Shown here: piece by piece, positions 7,465 through 15,092 of the stretch
Layout of the letters: each line of letters opens with the position of its first letter
How positions within the stretch are numbered: the stretch's first letter is position 1
DNA from: an uncultured Peptostreptococcaceae bacterium
GTDB lineage: Bacteria; Bacillota; Clostridia; Peptostreptococcales; Anaerovoracaceae
DNA: 64,000 bases
Assembly (NCBI GenBank): GCA_910588185.1
Contig: CAJUQR010000004.1
Coordinates: 144,040 to 208,039, forward strand
Reading direction: 5' to 3'
The notes under the pieces: generated by a model
Told to the model about the DNA's origin: nothing
The model's input: the letters and a program-made list of their open reading frames with translations, nothing else
The model's database searches: none
Made by a program: the position numbers and the translations under genes

Positions 7465-7492
7465 TTTATAATAAAAACAGTGAAAAAATCAA
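7465..7492 (-). promoter_or_regulatory. sigma-A promoter inside the invertible segment, facing left
   Basis: On the minus strand TTGATT (7492-7487), a 16-base spacer, then TATAAA (7470-7465). It faces the end of the recombinase gene in this assembly and would face the surface-protein gene after inversion. Confidence 0.55.
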
Positions 7493-7544
7493 TATTATTT
7501 GTAAAAAATTTTTAAAATTTTACATTTTTTTGTACTAAAAATAA

Positions 7545-7580
7545 GCCGACACTACCTGCTTTCCTAGCTCGGCCTTTTTT
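7545..7580 (+). terminator. terminator inside the invertible segment
   Basis: GCCGA (7545-7549) pairs with TCGGC (7569-7573) around a 19-base loop, followed by CTTTTTT. On the other strand the stem is followed by TTATTTTT, so it may act in both directions. It would block read-through from the recombinase gene into the surface-protein gene. Confidence 0.65.
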
Positions 7581-7654
7581 GCATGTATTTTTTTAAAAAA
7601 ATTTGTTCTTTTATAACGATTAGGAAATCAGTTTTAGCATAAAAGAAATTTTCA

Positions 7655-7682
7655 CTACAACATAATGTAGATTATGTTATAT
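7655..7682 (+). repeat. right inverted recombination site of the invertible segment
   Basis: The same arms as the left site around the centre GTAG, the reverse complement of CTAC. The two sites are therefore in inverted orientation, and strand exchange would invert the DNA between them. Only two arm mismatches separate it from the left site. Confidence 0.88.
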
Positions 7683-7708
7683 GTAAAGAAAGAGAGGATG
7701 TTATTATT

Positions 7709-9247
7709 TTGAATGTAACAAAAAAATTTAGAGATAATCGATTTATATTTGTTTTTATATGCATTTTAATTTGTATTGGGATGATTCCAACATCGGCGAT
7801 GGCGTTAACAGATGACGATATAGATGAGAGCGCGTCATCTCAGTTTGTAACAGTAGAGCAACTAAAGCTTTTTAACACTAATGATGAAACCGGTCAAAAT
7901 TCGGCAAAGGTTTATTTTGGAAACAATAATCAGAAGTGGTGGATTGTAGGAAGTGAGGATGACAATCTTGTTCTGTTTGCAGCAGGTGGAATCTCAAGAG
8001 GCACATTTGCAAGATATAGTCCTAGAAAACAATATGACAGCGCTTGGAATTGTGAGTATGAAACTGTGCCTGTGGATGTTTATGGTAATCATTATGGTGG
8101 AAGTATATTGAGAAAGACTTTGCAAGAACTGGAAACATCTTATTTTACCGGTGCGGAGCAAAAACTTATGAATGATACGACGGTATATACTCATGATCTA
8201 AAAAATAATAGCGTTTATTCGACCACAGATAAGTTGTACATTCCTTATGGAAAGATAGCTGAAGGATATGATAATAAGTACGATTATATAACGGTCGGCG
8301 CAAACAGTTCAGAAAATTTAGATGAGGGGCTGCGTATATATAGTGCTTATTGGCAGGCTTTGCAGCCAATGCAGAAATTTTGGCTTCGTGAACCATATGA
8401 CAACGGTAGGCAAGCTTATTATGATATATTGGTTGCGTTTAAAAAGGAAAATGATCCTTCAAATACGGACTATATTGCAAGCGACAGTAACATATCTATA
8501 AATCCGGCTTTTGAGCTGAAAACATCTTCTATATCTTTTGCATCCTCTGCACCGGCGGTATCATCAGATGGTAAGCTTGCGATGAATGATGCAATGACAT
8601 TGCGATATACCGCTGACAATCTTGGTTTTGCGGAGGTGTCGCCTGACAAAACAAAGGTTTATTTGAAAAATGTTCCTAAAGGAACCTATTTGGTCGTACA
8701 AAACGGTGAAGGCGCATGGGCAAAAGTAATTACGAACGAAATTTCTGTTTCCGCTGGTGATATGGGAATAGATACTTTTGACAAATGTGAGGTATGGCTG
8801 GAAACAACTGATGACGCTGAAAGAATGACATATGCGGCAATGGCAACATATAAAGATGAATATATCGTTTCATATGTATTTAAAAATAAATCTGATGAAA
8901 CGATGTTGCCGAAGGAAGTAAATAAGCTGCTTCCGGATGAAAAGAGATATAAACCTGGTACAAATGTGAAAGCAGAGATGTTGGCTGTCACAGAAGTAAA
9001 AGTAAGTAATGGAGTATGGAAGTTTTTAGGGTGGAATAAGGAAAGCGTAGATAATATAGCAGAGGATATAGCTTTTACAGGCGAATGGGAATTTAACCCT
9101 GATACAGAACCAGGCCGTGATACATCTGTGAATGTTGCTGAAAATGATATACCAAAAACAGGTGATCAAACAAATATCGGTATTTACTTGTTGATAATAA
9201 TGTTAAGCGGATTTTTTTCAGCACTTGGTGTGGCAATAAAAAAATAA
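7709..9247 (+). CDS. sortase-anchored surface protein with SHIRT domain, predicted phase-variable
   Basis: 512 residues. A signal peptide (basic start, hydrophobic 12-28, cleavage near residue 32) is followed by an N-terminal domain resembling DUF6273 (WWIVG, then TTVYTHDL, TTDKLYIPYG, FWLREPYDNG), a linker domain (about 270-380) and a SHIRT domain at about 384-462. SHIRT domains are rigid spacers in adhesins that hold binding domains away from the cell. The C-terminus has a sortase signal: IPKTG at 481, a hydrophobic helix and a KK tail. The start is TTG at 7709, with AGAGAGG 11 bases upstream; the ATG at 7698 stops after four codons. Only 26 bases separate the right inverted site from the start codon, so its promoter must lie in the invertible segment. 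Ligand unknown. Confidence 0.85.
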   Translation: MNVTKKFRDNRFIFVFICILICIGMIPTSAMALTDDDIDESASSQFVTVEQLKLFNTNDETGQNSAKVYFGNNNQKWWIVGSEDDNLVLFAAGGISRGTFARYSPRKQYDSAWNCEYETVPVDVYGNHYGGSILRKTLQELETSYFTGAEQKLMNDTTVYTHDLKNNSVYSTTDKLYIPYGKIAEGYDNKYDYITVGANSSENLDEGLRIYSAYWQALQPMQKFWLREPYDNGRQAYYDILVAFKKENDPSNTDYIASDSNISINPAFELKTSSISFASSAPAVSSDGKLAMNDAMTLRYTADNLGFAEVSPDKTKVYLKNVPKGTYLVVQNGEGAWAKVITNEISVSAGDMGIDTFDKCEVWLETTDDAERMTYAAMATYKDEYIVSYVFKNKSDETMLPKEVNKLLPDEKRYKPGTNVKAEMLAVTEVKVSNGVWKFLGWNKESVDNIAEDIAFTGEWEFNPDTEPGRDTSVNVAENDIPKTGDQTNIGIYLLIIMLSGFFSALGVAIKK

Positions 9248-9541
9248 ATTATTGGAAATAAAGATGAAACTCTATTTCCTGTGTTGACAAAAATATTGAT
9301 TTCATATGTTTTTTTACAACATTTTGATAGTTTTGTTGACTTTTTGACATTGTTTTTCTCATCTTCGTCAATTTATATGATTGATGTAATAAATTTTGGT
9401 ACAATCTTGCCTCTTTTGTTGTAAAAATCGTCAGAAATTTAAGATTTTGGCAACATAGCTATTTTGATACAGCAGAAAGAGGTGATTGTACCATATTTTT
9501 TTACTTTTAAAGTATAGACTAAACCGTAGTGCTTTCTTATA
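9248..9541. other. intergenic region, no gene
   Basis: AT-rich spacer between convergent genes. It holds a weak hairpin (GGAAATA at 9253, TATTTCC at 9272) and TTTTGTTGACTTTTT at 9331-9345, whose reverse complement occurs at 39122-39136. No open frame of note. Confidence 0.6.
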
Positions 9542-11530
9542 CTATAACCCCAGTTCCCTAAACTTGGTGGTAGGAGCGTGGCAAGCTCCGTTTTCACATA
9601 TATACCAGAGAGTAATATCGTTTATAGGATAGGATGAGGTGAAAGGTGCAATTTGTGACAGTGCTTTCTGATTTTGACCAGACTTATGAATTGCGCTTAG
9701 GTTTTGCGCAGGATGCTGGCTGAGATAAGTCAGTATTTCAGCAGGAAGCTCTTCACCGGTAAAGATTAGTTCTTTGTGCGGAAAGATTGATATCATCATT
9801 GCCGATAGACCAAAACAATGAGCAGGAGGATATTCAGCTGCTTGACCTGCAATAAAATTATTCTGTCTGTTTGATGCTTCACGAAACGAAGATTCTCCTG
9901 TAAGCGCTGCAAGTTTAGCAAGAACCATGGCTGCTGCTGAGTTTCCTGATGGAATAGCGCCGTCATAAGTATCTTTAGGACGGTGAATTAAGCTTTCCGC
10001 ATCGTGAGCAGTAAGGTAATAGCCGCCGTTTTCTTTATCTTCAAACAAGTCAATCATCTGTTTTGTTCTTGATACCGCTTCTTCAAGATAATCAATTTTA
10101 AATGTAACGTTATATAGTTCCAGCAGAGATAGTGCATAAACTGCGTAGTCGTCAAGCTGACCGGCGTTTGCAGCTTCACCGCCGCAATAACGAAGAAAGA
10201 GTCGATTATTGCTGCCTGTCATCTTTTCATTGATAAAATTTTGTGCTTTAATAGCGGCTTTGATATATATATCATCTTTGAGTATTAGACCTGCTCTTGC
10301 CATTGCCATTATAGTCCATGAGTTCCATGATAGTAAAATCTTGTTATCAAGATGGAGGTTGGTTCTTGATTTTCTGTATTCAAAAAGGCTCTTTAGGCGA
10401 GGGTCATAATGGTGCTGTTCTTTGTCTGTAAGACCTATGCGGTTTGGAATATTTTTCCCTTCGAAGTTTCCTCTTTCTGTAATGTTATATTCATTGCAAA
10501 ATTCTTTGCCGTCTTTTTCTCCTAGAACCTTGATTATTTCTTCCATAGTAAATACATAGTATTTGCCTTCTATACCATCGCTGTCGGCGTCCTGTCCGCA
10601 GTAAAATCCGCCGTCAGAGCTTGTTAGTTCTTTTAGAATATAGTCGGCAGTTTGTCTTGCAACAGAAGCGTAAAAAGGGTTTTTTGTGATTTGAAAAGCT
10701 TCAAGATATGCCAGTAAGAGAAGAGCGTTATCATAAAGCATTTTTTCAAAATGAGGAACAAGCCATTTTTCATCTGTTGAATACCTGGAAAAACCTCCGC
10801 CGATATGGTCAAATATGCCGCCTCTTGCCATGGATTTCAAAGTAGTTTCAACCATGTTCAGTGCGTCAGCGTTTTGTTCATATTCGTAAAGATGCATTAG
10901 AAAAAGTAGATTATGAGGTGCAGGGAATTTGGGCGCAGAGCCGAATCCTCCCCATTTGCTGTCAAAGGATTTTAGGAGAAGTTCATATGCCTTGTGTATG
11001 AAAGATTTGTCTGCTTGACCAAGGCCGTTTTTGCTGTATTGTTTTAGCGCTGACGTAATCTTTTCGCCGGAACTGATAAGTTTTTCGCGTTCTGTATGCC
11101 AAAGATATGAAATTTGATTGAGCAAGTCTTTAAGACCGATGTGACCATACTGACTTTCTTTCGGGAAATAAGTTCCTGCAAAAAATGGCTTTTGTTCCGG
11201 CGTCATGAATATGGTAAGAGGCCAGCCGCCTGATCCTGTCATAGCTTGGCAGACTGACATGTAAACTGAGTCAATATCAGGTCTTTCTTCACGGTCTACT
11301 TTTATACATACATAATCATCTAAAAGCCTTGCAATCTGAGTATCTTCAAAGGATTCGTGGGCCATCACATGGCACCAGTGGCAAGTGGAGTATCCGATAC
11401 TTAAAAAGATAGGCTTGTCTTCTTCTTTTGCCTTTTGAAATGCTTCCTCGCCCCATGGATACCAATCTACAGGATTGTCCTTATGCTGTGAGAGATAAGG
11501 AGATTTTTCATATTTAAGTTTGTTTGACAT
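9542..11530 (-). CDS. YyaL-like thioredoxin-domain protein (DUF255 family)
   Basis: About 662 residues, the usual length of the YyaL/SPATA20 family: an N-terminal thioredoxin-like domain (DUF255) and a C-terminal (alpha/alpha)6-barrel similar to glycosyl hydrolase and epimerase folds. The start motif YEKSPYLSQHKDNPVDW and the redox pair CHWC (Cys50, Cys53) are present, as is VDREERPDID. The biochemical role is unknown, and most members are annotated only as thioredoxin-domain proteins. The start is ATG at 11530 with GAGGTG five bases upstream; an in-frame TTG one codon earlier is too close to the Shine-Dalgarno. It lies downstream of, and in the same direction as, the SDR gene, but a terminator separates them. 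Confidence 0.9.
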   Translation of the reverse strand: MSNKLKYEKSPYLSQHKDNPVDWYPWGEEAFQKAKEEDKPIFLSIGYSTCHWCHVMAHESFEDTQIARLLDDYVCIKVDREERPDIDSVYMSVCQAMTGSGGWPLTIFMTPEQKPFFAGTYFPKESQYGHIGLKDLLNQISYLWHTEREKLISSGEKITSALKQYSKNGLGQADKSFIHKAYELLLKSFDSKWGGFGSAPKFPAPHNLLFLMHLYEYEQNADALNMVETTLKSMARGGIFDHIGGGFSRYSTDEKWLVPHFEKMLYDNALLLLAYLEAFQITKNPFYASVARQTADYILKELTSSDGGFYCGQDADSDGIEGKYYVFTMEEIIKVLGEKDGKEFCNEYNITERGNFEGKNIPNRIGLTDKEQHHYDPRLKSLFEYRKSRTNLHLDNKILLSWNSWTIMAMARAGLILKDDIYIKAAIKAQNFINEKMTGSNNRLFLRYCGGEAANAGQLDDYAVYALSLLELYNVTFKIDYLEEAVSRTKQMIDLFEDKENGGYYLTAHDAESLIHRPKDTYDGAIPSGNSAAAMVLAKLAALTGESSFREASNRQNNFIAGQAAEYPPAHCFGLSAMMISIFPHKELIFTGEELPAEILTYLSQHPAQNLSAIHKSGQNQKALSQIAPFTSSYPINDITLWYICENGACHAPTTKFRELGL

Positions 11531-11591
11531 CAAAACACCTCATTTCTTTATATGAAGTATATTATGTCCGAAAGAATAGTATTTAATATGC

Positions 11592-11628
11592 TAAAAAACA
11601 GAAACATGTCCCAATATGGGACATGTTT
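11592..11628 (-). terminator. terminator of the SDR gene
   Basis: A 12-bp perfect stem AAACATGTCCCA/TGGGACATGTTT with a 3-base loop. On the minus strand it is followed by CTGTTTTTTAG. The stem begins directly after the SDR stop codon. Confidence 0.85.
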
Positions 11629-11629
11629 A

Positions 11630-12421
11630 TTACTTTGCATACAACTGATAGACCAGCCAGTTAAGCGCCCGGACCGGTAAGAATCTTGATAACATAACAA
11701 AGAAACGATAATCAAGTCTGACAGAATATAACGGCTTTACAGATTTTTTGTGTATCAGTCTGACTATGAATTTGGCGATGGCTTCAGGCTCCATGCCGCC
11801 TTTTTCATCTCTTTCCATTTTTTCCACAGAACGCAGCAGCCTGCCTCCGTATTCAAAATCTCCGATAATTTCTTTTTCGCGGGCAGCAGTGAAACCCGTG
11901 CGTATATCTCCCGGCATCACTGCACATACAGATATACCGTAAGGTCTGACTTCGTTTGCAAAAGCCATTGTATAAGAATTTATTGATGCTTTGGAGGCTG
12001 AATAAAATGTCTGAAACGGAATAGGAATTGAGCCTGCGACAGAACTGACGTTGATAATTCTGCCTTTGCCGGCTTTTCTCATATATGGAATTACGGCATG
12101 ACATGTTCTAACTAAGCCGAAGAAGTTGACGTCAAATTGTCTTTGCGCCGAGGCAATATCGGTGAATTCTATAGCGCCTGAAATGCCAAATCCCGCATTA
12201 TTGATTAAGACATCTATGTGGCCTTCTTGTTCAATAACATAATTTACAGCATCTTGTACAGAGCTGTCAGAAGTAATATCACCTGATATATGTATGATTC
12301 CGGGATGCTTAACATCTCTTCTGCTGATTTCATATACTTTGTATCCGGCTTGATTGAGTGCAGCAGAGGTTTTTAGCCCTATACCTGAGCTGCCGCCTGT
12401 AATTAAAACTATTTTTTCCAT
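11630..12421 (-). CDS. short-chain dehydrogenase/reductase
   Basis: A 263-residue classical SDR oxidoreductase with a Rossmann fold. Visible motifs: the dinucleotide-binding glycines GGSSGIG (9-15), NNAG (74-77), catalytic Ser (VSSVAG, about 126-127) and YSASK (Tyr140, Lys144). The C-terminus carries a hydrophobic stretch (FFVMLSRFLPVRALNWLVY), as in SDRs that associate with the membrane or act on lipid-like substrates. The substrate cannot be deduced. Single gene on the minus strand, divergent from the sigma-54-controlled group. Confidence 0.85.
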   Translation of the reverse strand: MEKIVLITGGSSGIGLKTSAALNQAGYKVYEISRRDVKHPGIIHISGDITSDSSVQDAVNYVIEQEGHIDVLINNAGFGISGAIEFTDIASAQRQFDVNFFGLVRTCHAVIPYMRKAGKGRIINVSSVAGSIPIPFQTFYSASKASINSYTMAFANEVRPYGISVCAVMPGDIRTGFTAAREKEIIGDFEYGGRLLRSVEKMERDEKGGMEPEAIAKFIVRLIHKKSVKPLYSVRLDYRFFVMLSRFLPVRALNWLVYQLYAK

Positions 12422-12495
12422 GATTTAAAATCATCCCCTTATGGTGAAATTTTCTATAATAATGTATCATAATTTGAATATTTTTTCAATCTGTG

Positions 12496-12540
12496 TGGCG
12501 AAAATTAGTCATCGACCATATGATGGCGAAAATTAGTCAT
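12496..12540 (+). promoter_or_regulatory. two 17-bp direct repeats, candidate upstream activator sites
   Basis: TGGCGAAAATTAGTCAT occurs at 12496-12512 and again, exactly, at 12524-12540 (28 bp apart). They lie 106-150 bp upstream of the sigma-54 -24 element, the usual place for enhancer-binding-protein sites. The activator encoded at 15093 is the natural candidate to bind them. An alternative is the remnant of an insertion-sequence end. Confidence 0.5.
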
Positions 12541-12645
12541 GGATGATTTGAGTTTCTTCAGTAAACAACATAAATATTTTATAAAAAATTCACATAAACA
12601 TTGAAATTTACAGTACGGTTTTTTTATAATAAATTATAAACACGT

Positions 12646-12661
12646 TGGCATATTTATTGCT
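12646..12661 (+). promoter_or_regulatory. sigma-54 (RpoN) promoter
   Basis: TGGCATATTTATTGCT fits the -24/-12 consensus TGGCAYRNNNNTTGCW at every defined position. Transcription would start near 12672, about 30 bases before the ATG. A sigma-54 activator is encoded three genes downstream. Confidence 0.88.
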
Positions 12662-12701
12662 ATTAATAATTACATGAAATAAGAATGCGAAAGGAGCAGC
12701 A

Positions 12702-14129
12702 ATGACAGTTATAGACAAAAGTGCAGAAGAATTCTATCCATCAATTTTTAATGATGTTTTGGCGCCTGCAACACAGGGACCTTCCAGTTCTAACACAGTA
12801 GGTGTTTATCGTATTACATCTATTGCTAGGGCTATTTTGGATGGAGAGCCTATATCATTGCAGGTTGAAATGAGTACTAAAGGGGGATTTTATGATACAT
12901 TCTTTGGTATGGATAGTGACAAAGCTTGTCTAGCAGGTATTTTGGGTGAGGATTTGATTAAGTCCGACTTAGGTAAAATATACGATGTGGCTAAAGAAAG
13001 AGGATTAAAGTACGAGTTCTTCTTTACTGACAGAATAGAGAAAATACCTACAGAAATGGGTGAGTTTACTATAAAGTCAGAAAAAGAGACCATAGTACTT
13101 ACAGGTATAACCATGGGAGGAGGAGAAATCCTAATACGTGATATCAACGGTCAGCCGTGTGAAATTAAAGGAATGCATCCTGAGGAAATAATGATTAAAG
13201 GTTCTGATAAACCTAGAACAGTTCCGTCGGTTTATCCGCTGCAAACCATAAAGGGAGCAGTTCCTCCGTTTACAACAAGTGTAGGAATGCTGGAGTATGC
13301 AAATAAAAATAATAAACCTTTATGGCAGGTGGCACTGGATTATGAGTGCAGCTTGACAGGCCTTAGTCATGAAGAAGTTTGGAAAGTAGCCGAAGAGACT
13401 CTTGATATTTCTTATGCTTCTATCGAATCAGGACATAAAGACGGAGTGAAATTCGATGGAATTACTGTAGCGAAGACTCCTGAGATGCGTGAAAAGATGA
13501 AAAACGTAAAGCTTATACCTACAGGCGCAGCAGATCAGGGTACCCTTGATGCTCTGGCAGTAATGGAATACAGTAATGCCCACGGAATAATTATTTGTAT
13601 GCCTACAGGAGGAGCTTCGGGAATCATTCCTGCAACTATTAAGAATACTTCAAAGACTTTAGGAAAAACAAAAGAAGATGAAGTTAAAGCATTACTTGTA
13701 TCGGGACTTATAGGAGTGTTCTATTTCCCTACTCATTACCATGGAGCGTTAGGATGTCAGGCAGAAGTGGGAATTGCCACATCCATGGTAGCTGCTGGTC
13801 TGGTTTCGTTCTTAGACGATGATCCTGATACAGCAGAAAGAGCGGCGGTTTTAGCAATGCAGTACATAATAGGACAGGTCTGTGACCCTGTTGCAGGATA
13901 TCCTCAAATTCCTTGTTTTATAAGAAATGTAGCATCTGTGCCTGTTGCTATGACATGCGCTAACTATGCTATATTGGGACTTGATACAGCAGTAACTTTA
14001 GACGGTATGGTTCAGGCAACTTTGCGCGTAGGAGAGAAACTCAGAGCCGGAAGAATAAACGATTTGGGTACTTGTATGAATGAATACACTGCAAATCCGT
14101 GCAGTGCATGCGGAAAATGTGCAAAATAA
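12702..14129 (+). CDS. iron-sulfur L-serine dehydratase-like enzyme
   Basis: 475 residues, with the small-subunit and catalytic domains fused as in single-chain L-serine ammonia-lyases, which convert serine to pyruvate and ammonia. Three [4Fe-4S] ligand cysteines are present with the family spacing: Cys352 (GCQAEVG), Cys394 (VCDPVAGY) and Cys405 (QIPCFIRN), 42 and 11 residues apart. PSSSNTVG near the N-terminus fits the substrate-binding loop. The C-terminus ends in a C-x2-C-x2-C cluster (467-473). First gene after the sigma-54 promoter, with GAAAGGAG upstream of the ATG. Because the operon also holds PanB-like and alanine-dehydrogenase-like enzymes, the true substrate may be another 3-hydroxy amino acid; serine is the default call. 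Confidence 0.82.
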   Translation: MTVIDKSAEEFYPSIFNDVLAPATQGPSSSNTVGVYRITSIARAILDGEPISLQVEMSTKGGFYDTFFGMDSDKACLAGILGEDLIKSDLGKIYDVAKERGLKYEFFFTDRIEKIPTEMGEFTIKSEKETIVLTGITMGGGEILIRDINGQPCEIKGMHPEEIMIKGSDKPRTVPSVYPLQTIKGAVPPFTTSVGMLEYANKNNKPLWQVALDYECSLTGLSHEEVWKVAEETLDISYASIESGHKDGVKFDGITVAKTPEMREKMKNVKLIPTGAADQGTLDALAVMEYSNAHGIIICMPTGGASGIIPATIKNTSKTLGKTKEDEVKALLVSGLIGVFYFPTHYHGALGCQAEVGIATSMVAAGLVSFLDDDPDTAERAAVLAMQYIIGQVCDPVAGYPQIPCFIRNVASVPVAMTCANYAILGLDTAVTLDGMVQATLRVGEKLRAGRINDLGTCMNEYTANPCSACGKCAK

Positions 14130-14161
14130 ATTTAATTAATATATAAAGGAGACATTTAGAG

Positions 14162-15013
14162 ATGAGAAAGACAATTTTAGATTTTCAGAAAATGGTAGAA
14201 AACAAAGAGAAGATTACATTTTTAACAGCCTATGAGTATCTTACAGCAAAATATGAAGAGAGAGCTGGCATAGATATGATTCTTGTAGGAGATTCCCTCG
14301 GAATGGTTTGCCTTGGATATGATAAGACATTCCCTGTTACCATGGATGAAATGATTAGTCACAGCAAAGCTGTAAGAAGAGGAGCTCCGAATACTTATGT
14401 AGTAGGAGATATGCCATATATGTCATATCAGATTTCTGATGAAGAAGCTATTAAAAATGCAGGACGCTTCATACAGGAAGCAGATTGTGACTGCGTGAAA
14501 CTTGAAGTTGCAGGACCTGGAACTGTTAAGCGTATTAAGGCTATAGTAGATGCAGGAATCCCTGTAATGGGACACGTAGGTCTTACTCCTCAGTTTGCAG
14601 GAATGCTTGGCGGATACAAGGCACAGGGAAAGTCAGCAGCAGCAGCAGAAAAGATTTTGAATCTGGCAAAATCAGTAGAAGAAGCAGGCGCTTCAAGCAT
14701 ATTAGTTGAAGGAGTTCCTGCAATCGTAGGTAAACTGATAAAAGAAAACTTAAGCATTCCGGTACTTGGAATCGGAGCAGGTTCATATGTTGACGGACAG
14801 CTTCTGATATATGCAGATATGCTTGGATTCTATGATGACTTTACACCTAAGTTTGTAAAGAAATATGCAGAAATCGGAAAGCAGATGCAGGGTGCGTTTG
14901 AAGAGTACGTTAAAGAAGTTCGTGAAGGCGTTTTCCCTGAAGATGGTGTTCATGCATATAAGATTTCTGATGAAGAAGCAGAAAAGATTAAGAAGGATTT
15001 CAATCTTAAATAA
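14162..15013 (+). CDS. panB: 3-methyl-2-oxobutanoate hydroxymethyltransferase (PanB) family protein
   Basis: 283 residues, full length for PanB, which transfers a hydroxymethyl group from methylene-tetrahydrofolate to 2-oxoisovalerate to give ketopantoate. Signature stretches are intact: FLTAYEYLTAKYEE, ILVGDSLGMV (Asp44, Ser45), MISHSKAVRRGAPN, the metal ligand Asp83, VKLEVAG (Lys113) and VMGHVGLTPQ. No panC or panD is nearby, and it sits 32 bases behind the serine-dehydratase-like gene under a sigma-54 promoter, an unusual setting for vitamin biosynthesis. It may instead perform aldol chemistry in amino-acid fermentation; this is inference. AAAGGAG ribosome binding site. Confidence 0.85.
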   Translation: MRKTILDFQKMVENKEKITFLTAYEYLTAKYEERAGIDMILVGDSLGMVCLGYDKTFPVTMDEMISHSKAVRRGAPNTYVVGDMPYMSYQISDEEAIKNAGRFIQEADCDCVKLEVAGPGTVKRIKAIVDAGIPVMGHVGLTPQFAGMLGGYKAQGKSAAAAEKILNLAKSVEEAGASSILVEGVPAIVGKLIKENLSIPVLGIGAGSYVDGQLLIYADMLGFYDDFTPKFVKKYAEIGKQMQGAFEEYVKEVREGVFPEDGVHAYKISDEEAEKIKKDFNLK

Positions 15014-15045
15014 TGAATATATTAAGCAGTGAGGAATATTATTGT

Positions 15046-15074
15046 TTGACAACTTATCCCCTGTATCTTAAGAT
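15046..15074 (+). promoter_or_regulatory. sigma-A promoter of the sigma-54 activator gene
   Basis: TTGACA (15046-15051), 17-base spacer, TAAGAT (15069-15074), ending about 18 bases before the activator ATG. The activator can thus be made independently of the operon it controls. Confidence 0.7.
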
Positions 15075-15092
15075 AATAGAGGGGGAGAGAAT

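Larger units (their letters stand above)
7433..7654. mobile_element. predicted invertible promoter segment (phase switch)
   Basis: A 222-bp AT-rich non-coding segment between the two inverted sites (250 bp centre to centre). It carries a good sigma-A promoter on the minus strand (7465-7492), pointing away from the surface-protein gene, and a hairpin terminator (7545-7580) between that promoter and the gene. In the orientation given, the gene at 7709 lacks a good promoter (only TATAAC at 7612 with a poor -35). Inversion would place the promoter next to the gene with the terminator behind it. The whole 7398-7708 stretch contains no gene. Confidence 0.8.

Noticed and set aside
7698..7712. Four-codon ATG frame ahead of the surface-protein start as a leader peptide
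   Set aside because: The ATG directly abuts the Shine-Dalgarno, leaving no spacing for initiation. Likely chance.
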